Assembly (NCBI GenBank): GCA_027067385.1
Contig: JAMOVV010000082.1
Coordinates: forward strand, 1 to 43,340
Length of the DNA stretch: 43,340 bases
From: Desulfarculaceae bacterium
GTDB lineage: Bacteria > Desulfobacterota > Desulfarculia > Desulfarculales > Desulfarculaceae
Direction: 5' to 3'
The translations under genes were made by a program, and so were the position numbers. This document shows, piece by piece, positions 8,127-14,799 of this stretch. Positions within the stretch are counted from its first letter, which is position 1. Every line of letters begins with the position of its first letter. The notes beneath the pieces were generated by a model, which was not told the origin of the DNA, made no database searches, and was given only the letters and a program-made list of their open reading frames with translations.

Positions 8127-9263
8127 ATGGCTGTCAAAAAGGTGGTTACCTTCAAGGCGGGGCACTTCCGGTTCAGCGACATCTACGACGCCGCCGCCCT
8201 AAACGAGGCCGTGGTAGAGGCCCGCGTGCTCACAACCACGGTGGCCGAGTTGCCGGTCTTGCCCAGCCTGGCGGCCAAGCTGGATGAAGAGGTGATCCGC
8301 AGGTCCATTTTCAGTACCGCCGCCTTGGAGGGAAACCCCCTGAGCGAGGAGGAAGTGGGCCGGGTGCTGGAGGCCGCTGACGCCACGGAGTTCAAAGAGC
8401 GGGCCAAGATCGAGACCGCCAACCTGAAAAAGGCCTACCGTATAAGCCGTGGGCTGGATTATTCCGGTGGTAAAATACAACTGAGCGAAGGCCTTGTAAA
8501 GCAGATACACCAAACATTAACCGCTGGCATTGAAAGCAAAGTAAATCGCCCGGGTCGCTACCGGGAAGGGATGGTGAAGGTCGGCGATAAAGATCACGGT
8601 GGAATATATACTCCCCCTAAAATACTGGACGACATTAAGAAGCTGATGAGCGAGTTTATCGCCTGGATCAACGGCGACGATCTGCTGGGGCTGCCGCCGC
8701 CCATAAGGGCCGCCCTGGCCCATTACCATCTGGGTCTCATCCATCCCTTTGGCGATGGCAACGGCCGCACGGCCCGCCTGGTAGAGGCCATCATCCTCCA
8801 GTCCCAGGGCCTTAGGTGGGTGCCGGAGATGATGTCCAATTACTATTACCAAAAACCAGATGATTACTATTGGGCTTTTTCCCTGGCCAGGAAGAACCGG
8901 CAGCACGATGTGACCCCGTTCGTGGAATTCGTATTGCGGGCTTTTGTCGGTTCACTTTACGAGATAAGAGACAAGGTAACTTTTTTCATCAGATTGTTTG
9001 CCGTCCGCGATTACCTGGCATTTATTCGTCAAGAGCGAAATATAACCCAGAGGCAATACGACCTGCTGCTGGCCTTGCTGGAAAACATGGTTTCTTTTAA
9101 TCTTGATGATCTTTTCAAGCGGTCGCCGTTTGATATTTTGTACCGCCAAGTCTCCCTTCGCACCGCCCAGCGAGACCTGGCCAAGCTCACCCGCATGGGC
9201 CTTCTGACCAAGGACCCGCAGGGCGCCTACAGCCTGAACCTGGGCGTGCTCGATGGCATGTGA
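8127..9263 (+). CDS. Fic-domain AMPylase with N-terminal inhibitory helix
   Basis: A 378-residue Fic family protein. The catalytic motif HPFGDGNGRTAR begins at His206 and is intact, so nucleotidyl transfer (usually AMP) to a hydroxyl of a target protein is expected. The inhibitory motif near the N-terminus, STAALEGNP with Glu68, matches the S/T-x-x-x-E-G/N consensus of class II (N-terminal) self-inhibition. The C-terminal 90 residues look like a winged helix (SLRTAQRDLAKLTRMGLLTK), typical of Fic proteins that may regulate their own promoter. No antitoxin gene adjoins. The ATG at 8127 has only a weak ribosome site. AT-rich patches and an isolated strong promoter suggest acquisition by transfer. 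Confidence 0.93.
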   Translation: MAVKKVVTFKAGHFRFSDIYDAAALNEAVVEARVLTTTVAELPVLPSLAAKLDEEVIRRSIFSTAALEGNPLSEEEVGRVLEAADATEFKERAKIETANLKKAYRISRGLDYSGGKIQLSEGLVKQIHQTLTAGIESKVNRPGRYREGMVKVGDKDHGGIYTPPKILDDIKKLMSEFIAWINGDDLLGLPPPIRAALAHYHLGLIHPFGDGNGRTARLVEAIILQSQGLRWVPEMMSNYYYQKPDDYYWAFSLARKNRQHDVTPFVEFVLRAFVGSLYEIRDKVTFFIRLFAVRDYLAFIRQERNITQRQYDLLLALLENMVSFNLDDLFKRSPFDILYRQVSLRTAQRDLAKLTRMGLLTKDPQGAYSLNLGVLDGM

Positions 9264-9290
9264 GGCCGGCGGGCGGGGCCGGCCCAAGCC

Positions 9291-9319
9291 AAAAAAGGGG
9301 GACCCCGGCGGGGTCCCCC
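9291..9319 (-). terminator. Terminator of the Fe-S / membrane protein operon
   Basis: A ten-base-pair perfect stem (GGGGGACCCC with GGGGTCCCCC, loop GGC) at 9297-9319. On the minus strand it is followed by TTTTTT (9296-9291). It may also stop the Fic transcript from the other side. Confidence 0.85.
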
Positions 9320-9339
9320 TTGCGGTTGGTGGTGGGGTG

Positions 9340-9795
9340 TCAGGCGCGCTTGCGCCCGGCGATGAGCGAGACCAGGCCGCTGATCATAAAGACCATGGCC
9401 GAACCCAGGTGGGAGAAGTCCAGCAGCATCATGGTGGTGGGGTCCAGGTACACGCAGCAGTTGCGCAGGGCCTTGGCCACGCCGGTGATCACCAGCACCA
9501 CCAGCAGGAACCAGCCCCAGGCCGAACGCGGGCCCCAACTCCAGGTTATGCCCTTTTCCCGCAGGTCCAGGCCCAGGCGCCAGCCCAGGACCAGCAGCAG
9601 CAAGATAGCCGAGTAGTAGTGCAGCTCGCTGGTGATGAAGAAGTCGGCGGCCCAATGCATGCCCGGGATGTCGGCCACGTAGTAGCGTTTCATGATGGGC
9701 AACTGGGCCATGCCGGTGAAGATGGCCAGGCCGGTGGCGATGCCGTAGAGCCAGCGCACGAGGCTGCCTCCCGGGGTGCTCTGATGCAGGCTCAT
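9340..9795 (-). CDS. Four-helix membrane protein, probable cytochrome b-like partner of the Fe-S protein
   Basis: A 151-residue integral membrane protein with four predicted helices (WLYGIATGLAIFTGM, YYSAILLLLVLGW, WGWFLLVVLVITGV, LGSAMVFMISGLVSLI). His47 (GMHWAADFF), His59 (SELHYYSA) and a late His (LDFSHLGSA) could ligate haem b, as in formate dehydrogenase gamma-type subunits. It starts inside the stop of the Fe-S gene (ATGA overlap), so the two are translationally coupled. Quinone or quinol exchange is inferred from context. I do not recognise a named family with certainty. Confidence 0.7.
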   Translation of the reverse strand: MSLHQSTPGGSLVRWLYGIATGLAIFTGMAQLPIMKRYYVADIPGMHWAADFFITSELHYYSAILLLLVLGWRLGLDLREKGITWSWGPRSAWGWFLLVVLVITGVAKALRNCCVYLDPTTMMLLDFSHLGSAMVFMISGLVSLIAGRKRA

Positions 9796-10940
9796 GCCTC
9801 ACCTCCCTTCTCCTGGCCGGCGGTGGGCCGTTTGCTGCCAAAGACCTTGAGGAACCCGGCGGCCAGCCCGGCCACCGGGGCCAGGAGCACCGCGGCGGTC
9901 ATGTTTTCCTCGCTGGCCATGGAGTTGCCCACCGGTCCCATGGCCGGCCGGCCCAGGTTGGATTTGGCGGTGCGCTTCTTCTTGCGCTTGGCCTTGATCA
10001 GGGCCTCTTGCTTGTCGGCCTTCTTCAGCTTGGCGATGGCCGCGTCCAGGCGGGCCAGTACCTTCTGCTTCTTGGCCCGGTGATCGGCGGCCACGGCCTT
10101 GGCGATGACCTTCATGGGCATGGGGGTGACATAGATGGTGTTGGTGCCGCCGTTTTCAGTGAGGCCGTAGACATACTCCCGCCAGCGGGAGGGGTCGGCG
10201 CCGTCTTCCTGGGCCCGCTTCCGGGCCAGGGCCTCGGCCTTGGCCAGCATCTCGCGGCGCGGCCCGATGGACTGCAGCTCCTGGGGACACACCTCGATGC
10301 ACCGGGGCTGCTCGCCCTTTTTGAGCAGGGGCAGGCAGCGGTTGCACTTGTACATGGTGCCGTTGCCGGCCAGGGTGGGCAGGAACTTGAGGTACAGGCC
10401 GATGCCGGACTGGCGCTGCGGGATGTGCCAGGGACAGACGGTGTTGCACTTGGCGCCGCCCATGCACAGGACGGGGTCGATGTGCACTACGCCGTTTTTT
10501 TCCATGCGGCCGGCGCCAAAGGGGCACAGATTGGTGCAGGGCGGGTTCTCGCAGTGCATGCAGCGCCGCGGGATGTTGAGCTCCACGGTCTTGCCCTTGT
10601 GCTTGATGGTGAGCTTCTCGATATACAAGAAGTTGTACGGCGTAAGGCGATCCTGGACCTCCTTGCGCCCGGACCAGTCGCTGGTGGGCACCCGGGGAGG
10701 GAAGGGCTTGGGCAGAGGCTTGACCGGGTCGGGCACCGTGGGTTGCCACTGCTCGCGGCAGGCGCCCACGCACTCTTCGCAGCCTTCGCACCGGGCCACG
10801 TCCAGCACGGTGGTGAGCACCTCGTCCCCGGAGGAAGCCTGGGCCGCCTGGGGCAGCACCACCGGGCTTAAAGCCGCCGTGGCCGCCGCGGCCGCTGATC
10901 CGGCCAGGAAGCTTCGCCGACTGATTTGCTTATCAGACAT
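9792..10940 (-). CDS. Tat-exported Fe-S electron-transfer protein (FdnH/DmsB type)
   Basis: A 382-residue protein. The N-terminus is a twin-arginine signal (SRRSFLAG followed by an Ala-rich helix, likely cut near QAAQAS). Four Cys groups follow, as in the electron-transfer subunits of molybdopterin oxidoreductases: CEGCEECVGAC, CMHCENPPCTNLCP, CMGGAKCNTVCP and CNRCLPLLKK / CIEVCP. A Lys-rich helical linker and a C-terminal hydrophobic helix (TAAVLLAPVAGLAAGF) could anchor it to the membrane. It should act on the periplasmic side, passing electrons between an unknown partner and the membrane protein encoded next. No catalytic Mo/W subunit is nearby, which is unusual. Confidence 0.85.
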   Translation of the reverse strand: MSDKQISRRSFLAGSAAAAATAALSPVVLPQAAQASSGDEVLTTVLDVARCEGCEECVGACREQWQPTVPDPVKPLPKPFPPRVPTSDWSGRKEVQDRLTPYNFLYIEKLTIKHKGKTVELNIPRRCMHCENPPCTNLCPFGAGRMEKNGVVHIDPVLCMGGAKCNTVCPWHIPQRQSGIGLYLKFLPTLAGNGTMYKCNRCLPLLKKGEQPRCIEVCPQELQSIGPRREMLAKAEALARKRAQEDGADPSRWREYVYGLTENGGTNTIYVTPMPMKVIAKAVAADHRAKKQKVLARLDAAIAKLKKADKQEALIKAKRKKKRTAKSNLGRPAMGPVGNSMASEENMTAAVLLAPVAGLAAGFLKVFGSKRPTAGQEKGGEA

Positions 10941-11056
10941 TAGCAGTTCTCCTTTTTATCGTTCATCGGATGAGAATAGCAAGTTCCGTGCCGCGAGTTG
11001 GGGGCAGGGCGGAAATTTTTTATCCAATGATATCAACTTAGTGGAGAGTGGCAGAC

Positions 11057-11111
11057 TGTAAACGGCTGTTTACATGGCTTAACAAGCTTAACCGCGTTAA
11101 CGTTTACGCGG
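11057..11111. promoter_or_regulatory. Cluster of palindromes between divergent operons
   Basis: The 349-bp gap 10941-11289 holds a perfect inverted repeat TGTAAAC-GGCT-GTTTACA (11057-11074), the repeated heptamer GCTTAAC, and CCGCGT ... ACGCGG (11092-11111) around the palindrome CGTTAACG. The 7-4-7 geometry recalls Rex-type operators, but the bases differ. The position about 120 bp upstream of the Tat Fe-S gene suggests redox or metal control. The factor is unknown. Confidence 0.5.
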
Positions 11112-11211
11112 CCAGGGCCCGATACTCTATTTTAACGGAACTCAGGGCGCCTACACCACCCCCAGCAAGCCAGGAGGCCATAGCCGGCTTAAATCCCTAC
11201 CAGTATCGATC

Positions 11212-11232
11212 TATTGCAACCCAGTTGCAATA
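11212..11232. promoter_or_regulatory. Perfect 9-3-9 operator upstream of the Fur-FeoA gene
   Basis: TATTGCAAC-CCA-GTTGCAATA, a perfect inverted repeat. Its right half supplies the presumed -35 (TTGCAA, 11225-11230) of a promoter whose -10 would be TATGTT (11248-11253, spacer 17). Binding would therefore repress. The same pattern, imperfect, recurs before feoA. Confidence 0.75.
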
Positions 11233-11289
11233 AACTTGAAACAGACTTATGTTGTGTTAAAGTGCATTGACGCGCAGAAGGATGCTTTG

Positions 11290-11988
11290 ATGACCAAGCA
11301 ACTACACCAAGAAGAACGCCGGCAGTTCGAACGCCTGCTCACCCAGCAGCGTATGGACCGCATCGCCGACCGCATGGCCGTGCTGGAGGCGTTCTTGGGC
11401 TCCGAGGAGCACCTGGACGCCGCGGGATGGCAGGCCTTGGTCAAGGAGCAGGGGCTGGACCTGGAACCGGAGTTCGTGGAGCAGACCCTGGAGCTGCTGT
11501 GCCGCAACGGCCTGGCCGAACGCCGCCCCTTTGAGGGCGGACCGCCCCGCTACGAGCACCGCCACCTGGGCGAACACCACGACCACCTCATCTGCACCCG
11601 GTGCGGCTCCATCACCGAGTTCCACAACCCCGAGCTGGAGGAGCTCAAACAGCGGGCCTCGGCCGAGCACGGCTTCCACCACCTCAGCCACCGGTTGCAG
11701 ATCTACGGTCTGTGCCAAAAGTGCCGGGACGATCGCCAGCCGGATATGCCCCTGGCCATGGCCTCGCCCGGCGAACGGGTGAAGGTAACCGACCTCAAGG
11801 GCTGCGGCAAGCACACCGCCCACCTGTCGGACCTGGGGCTGCACATGGGCAGCGAGCTGGAGGTGATCACCTGCAACGGCGGACCCATCGTGGTGGCCTC
11901 CAAGGGATCGCGTATCGCCCTGGGCCGGGGGGTGGCCCGCAAGATCATGGTGAGCCCCTGCGCCAAGCCCGAAGACGCAACCAGTTAA
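11290..11988 (+). CDS. Fur-family regulator fused to a C-terminal FeoA domain
   Basis: A 232-residue fusion. Residues 1-150 are a Fur-family metalloregulator: winged helix, then the metal and dimer region HLGEHHDHLICTRCGSITEF and CQKCRDD (two Cys-x2-Cys pairs for structural zinc). Residues 155-232 are a FeoA (SH3-like) domain (ERVKVTDLKGCGKHTAHL, GSRIALGRGVARKIMV). Start ATG 11290 was chosen for the AGAAGGA seven bases upstream; an upstream TTG at 11236 has no ribosome site. SH3-like FeoA tails are familiar on DtxR-type regulators; on a Fur protein this is less usual. It precedes feoAB and shares an operator with it, so iron-dependent control of feoAB and of itself is the likely role. Confidence 0.88.
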   Translation: MTKQLHQEERRQFERLLTQQRMDRIADRMAVLEAFLGSEEHLDAAGWQALVKEQGLDLEPEFVEQTLELLCRNGLAERRPFEGGPPRYEHRHLGEHHDHLICTRCGSITEFHNPELEELKQRASAEHGFHHLSHRLQIYGLCQKCRDDRQPDMPLAMASPGERVKVTDLKGCGKHTAHLSDLGLHMGSELEVITCNGGPIVVASKGSRIALGRGVARKIMVSPCAKPEDATS

Positions 11989-12024
11989 AATAAAAGCGAA
12001 TAAGTGGTAAAATGGCACGCAGGG

Positions 12025-12072
12025 TTGACGGGGCGGAATAGTTCTGCTATTAATTGCGACTGAGTTTCAATT
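12025..12072 (+). promoter_or_regulatory. feoAB promoter with overlapping operator
   Basis: TTGACG (12025-12030), 17 bases, TATTAA (12048-12053). The operator AATTGCGAC-TGA-GTTTCAATT (12052-12072; 7 of 9 positions symmetric) overlaps the -10 end and the start site. It has the same 9-3-9 layout and core as the site at 11212-11232, implying one shared repressor. Confidence 0.75.
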
Positions 12073-12087
12073 GCAATGGAGGTAGGG

Positions 12088-12336
12088 ATGAGCCAAAATC
12101 TACCGCTGCGGCGGATGCAAAAGGGCCAGGAGGGGGTGGTCGCCAAGGTGAACACCCGGGGAGAGCTGGGGCGGCGCATACGGGACATGGGCCTGGTTCC
12201 CGGCACCACCATCCGGGTCATCGGCCGGGCGCCGCTCAAGGACCCGGTGGAGATCAAGCTGCGCGGCTACAACCTCACCCTGCGCAACAACGAGGCCGAC
12301 CACATCATGGTCACCGTAAAGGAAGTAGAGGAATGA
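12088..12336 (+). CDS. feoA: FeoA, ferrous iron transport accessory protein
   Basis: An 82-residue cytoplasmic SH3-like protein. The FeoA pattern is clear: ELGRRIRDMGLVPGTTIRVI, APLKDPVEIKLRGYNLTLR, NEADHIMV. The ATG at 12088 follows GGAGG five bases away; an upstream in-frame ATG (12076) lies before the ribosome site and is unlikely. The stop overlaps the feoB start. FeoA is thought to bind FeoB and help its assembly or activity. Confidence 0.93.
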   Translation: MSQNLPLRRMQKGQEGVVAKVNTRGELGRRIRDMGLVPGTTIRVIGRAPLKDPVEIKLRGYNLTLRNNEADHIMVTVKEVEE

Positions 12337-14474
12337 GCATGGAGCCGGAGAAATACACCATCGCCCTGGCCGGCAACCCCAACGCCGGCAAGACCTCGCT
12401 GTTCAACGCCTTAACCGGCGCCCGGCAGCACGTGGGCAACTACCCCGGGGTGACCGTGGAGCGCAAGGAGGGCGTGGCTTTTTACCAGGACATACCCATC
12501 CGGGTGGTGGACCTGCCGGGCACCTACAGCCTCACCGCCTATTCCATGGAAGAGCTGGTGGCCCGCAATTTCATCGTGGGGCAGCGGCCCGACGTGGTCA
12601 TCGACGTGGTGGACGCCTCCAACCTGGAGCGCAACCTGTACCTGGCGGTGCAGCTCCTGGAGTTGGGCGTGCCGGTGGTCATCGCGCTCAACATGATGGA
12701 CGTGGCCGAGCAGCGCGGCACCCGTATCGACGTGGCCAAGCTAGCGAGGCTTTTGGGGGTGCCGGTGGTGCCCACCGTGGCCCGCACCGGCCAGGGCATC
12801 GACGAGCTCTTGGAACAAGCCCAAAAGGTGGCCGAGCGTCAGGAGCCCTGGCGGCCCCTGGTGATCAGCTACGGTCCGGACGTGGACGCCGGCCTGGAAG
12901 AGCTCACCCGCCTGCTGGAGGGCGGGGTGCCCCGCCAGGGCCTGGTGGACGCCCGTTGGTTGGCCCTCAAGTGCCTGGAGGGCGACCAGGAGGTGATGGA
13001 CCTGCTGGCCGACTACCCCGAGCTGCGCCAAAAGCTCGAACCGGTGCTCAAGCGGGTGTACGCCCACATCAACTCCACCTTAGACGACGACCCCGAAGGG
13101 GTCATAGCCGACTACCGCTACGGCTACATCACCGGCATCGTGCGCCGCGCGGTGGAGACCAAGCGGGAGATGCGCCTGAACTTTTCGGACAAGATCGACA
13201 TGGTGCTCACCCACCGCCTGCTGGGGCCGGTATTCTTGCTGCTGGTGGTCTATGCCATCTACCAGTTCGTCTTCAGCGCCTCGGAGGTGCCGGTTGGTTG
13301 GCTGGAGGGCTTTTTCGCCTGGCTCAGCTCCACGGTGGAGGGGCTGCTGCCCGAGGGCCCGGTGCGCTCGCTGCTGGTGAGCGGGGTGATCGACGGGGTG
13401 GGCGGAGTGCTGGGCTTCGTGCCCCTGATCATGTTCATGTTCCTGGCCATCGCCGTGCTGGAAGACAGCGGTTACATGGCCCGGATGGCCTACCTCATGG
13501 ACCGGGTGCTGCGCATCTTCGGGCTGCACGGCAACAGCGTCATCAGCCTGATGGTGGGCGGCGGCATCAGTGGCGGCTGCGCGGTGCCGGCCATCATGGC
13601 CGCGCGCACCCTCAAGGACCCCAAGGCCCGGCTGGCCACCATCATGGCGGTGCCCTTCATGAACTGCGGGGCCAAGCTGCCGGTCTACGGGGTGCTCATC
13701 GCCGCCTTTTTCGCGGGCCAACACGCGGCCATGCTCTTTGGGCTCACCATCATCTCCTGGGTGCTGGCCCTGTTGGCTGCCCGCCTGCTGCGCAGCACCT
13801 TGCTGGCCGGCGAGCAGTCGCCCTTTGTCATGGAACTGCCGCCCTACCGCACCCCCACCCTCAAGGGCCTGGCCATCCACACCTGGGAGCGCACCTGGCG
13901 CTACATCAAAAAGGCCGGCACCCTCATCCTGGGCATCAGCATCGTGATGTGGGCCCTGATGAGCTACCCGGGGCTGCCGGAGCAGGAGGTGGCCCGCTGG
14001 CAGGCCCGCCTGGCGGCGGCCGGCCCGGCGGAGGCCCAGCAGTTGCAGATGGACATGGCCCAGGCCCGCCTGGCCGGCACCGCGGCCGGCCGCTTGGGGC
14101 GCGCCCTGTCGGTGGTCACTGCGCCGCTGGGTTTCGACTGGCGCACCAACGTGGCCCTGGTGGGTGGTTTTGCGGCCAAGGAGGTGATCGTCTCCACCCT
14201 GGCCACCGCCCACAGCCTGGGCATCGATGACCCGGAGGACAGCCAGGGGCTGGCCGAGCGCCTGGCCGCCGACCCGGGCTGGGGGCCGCTCAAGGCCTTT
14301 GCCCTGATGATCTTCGTGATGGTCTACGCCCCCTGCTTCCCCACCGTGGTCATGACCCGCAAGGAGACCGGCTCCTGGAAGTGGGCCCTGTTCTCGGTGG
14401 TCTACAACACGGCCATCGCCTATGGCCTGTCCCTGGCCGTATACCAGGGTGGCCGCGCCCTGGGACTGGGTTAG
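12333..14474 (+). CDS. feoB: FeoB, GTP-dependent ferrous iron transporter
   Basis: A 713-residue inner-membrane Fe(II) importer, normal length. The N-terminal G domain has GNPNAGKTS (residues 14-22), DLPGTYSLTAYS and NMMD. A helical linker follows, then the membrane domain with its two gate motifs GGCAVPAIMAARTL and VPFMNCGAKLPVYG, and C-terminal helices (FAAKEVIVSTLATAH, YAPCFPTVV). It starts by ATGA overlap with feoA. Expression should be iron-repressed through the operator before feoA. No FeoC is visible. Confidence 0.96.
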   Translation: MSMEPEKYTIALAGNPNAGKTSLFNALTGARQHVGNYPGVTVERKEGVAFYQDIPIRVVDLPGTYSLTAYSMEELVARNFIVGQRPDVVIDVVDASNLERNLYLAVQLLELGVPVVIALNMMDVAEQRGTRIDVAKLARLLGVPVVPTVARTGQGIDELLEQAQKVAERQEPWRPLVISYGPDVDAGLEELTRLLEGGVPRQGLVDARWLALKCLEGDQEVMDLLADYPELRQKLEPVLKRVYAHINSTLDDDPEGVIADYRYGYITGIVRRAVETKREMRLNFSDKIDMVLTHRLLGPVFLLLVVYAIYQFVFSASEVPVGWLEGFFAWLSSTVEGLLPEGPVRSLLVSGVIDGVGGVLGFVPLIMFMFLAIAVLEDSGYMARMAYLMDRVLRIFGLHGNSVISLMVGGGISGGCAVPAIMAARTLKDPKARLATIMAVPFMNCGAKLPVYGVLIAAFFAGQHAAMLFGLTIISWVLALLAARLLRSTLLAGEQSPFVMELPPYRTPTLKGLAIHTWERTWRYIKKAGTLILGISIVMWALMSYPGLPEQEVARWQARLAAAGPAEAQQLQMDMAQARLAGTAAGRLGRALSVVTAPLGFDWRTNVALVGGFAAKEVIVSTLATAHSLGIDDPEDSQGLAERLAADPGWGPLKAFALMIFVMVYAPCFPTVVMTRKETGSWKWALFSVVYNTAIAYGLSLAVYQGGRALGLG

Positions 14475-14545
14475 GCGGCGGCCAGGCCGGCGGGATTCCG
14501 GGGTCGTGTCAAGAGTAGGTTTTACTCCCACTTCGGATGAATTTG

Positions 14546-14554
14546 TGGTATAGA
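14546..14554 (+). promoter_or_regulatory. Extended -10 promoter candidate for the structured RNA
   Basis: TGGTATAGA is an extended -10 (TGn plus TATAGA) 70 bases after feoB. No clear -35 is present. Transcription would begin near 14561, at the foot of the first RNA stem. Confidence 0.45.
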
Positions 14555-14560
14555 AATCGA

Positions 14561-14760
14561 GCCCGGTCGCACCGGCGTTTCTGGCAGGCCCAAATCAATG
14601 CCATGCCGGTGGGGCGGGGTGGGTGCGAGGGTTGAAGCCCTCGGTTCCCGTGCATACCACGCCAAGCCGTCCACGGCTTGGAGGAAATGCATCCCAAGTA
14701 GGGATCAGGAGTGAACTCCCGCAGAACGGGCGAACCCGTGGTGCGCGACTACGACTGGGA
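14561..14760 (+). ncRNA. Strongly structured RNA candidate, leader of the porin gene or standalone
   Basis: The gap between feoB and the porin is a series of perfect short helices. CACCGG (14570-14575) pairs with CCGGTG (14606-14611), enclosing TGGCA/TGCCA. Then come CGAGGG-TTGAAG-CCCTCG (14626-14643), CCAAGCCG-TCCA-CGGCTTGG (14662-14681), ATCCC-AAGTA-GGGAT (14691-14705), GGAG-TGAA-CTCC (14708-14719) and ACGGG-CGAA-CCCGT (14726-14739). Such density is far above chance and is not explained by a protein. The porin ribosome site follows at 14783. It could be a metal-sensing riboswitch. Compact hairpins ending in ACCCGTGGTGCG also recall HEARO / omega-RNA-like elements, but no IscB-type gene is near. 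Class unproven. Confidence 0.65.
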
Positions 14761-14799
14761 ATTATTTCTTCCAACCGTTAACAAGGAGGTTTGGCAACC

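Noticed and set aside
12956-14531. Long open frames of over 400 codons on both strands inside feoB
   Set aside because: They show GC-rich low-complexity translations (Gly, Arg, Pro, His-rich) with no family match, and lie wholly within a clear FeoB gene.
14741-14760. Group II intron 5' end suggested by GTGCG in the structured RNA
   Set aside because: No domain V helix and no reverse transcriptase in the region; the five-base match is not informative.
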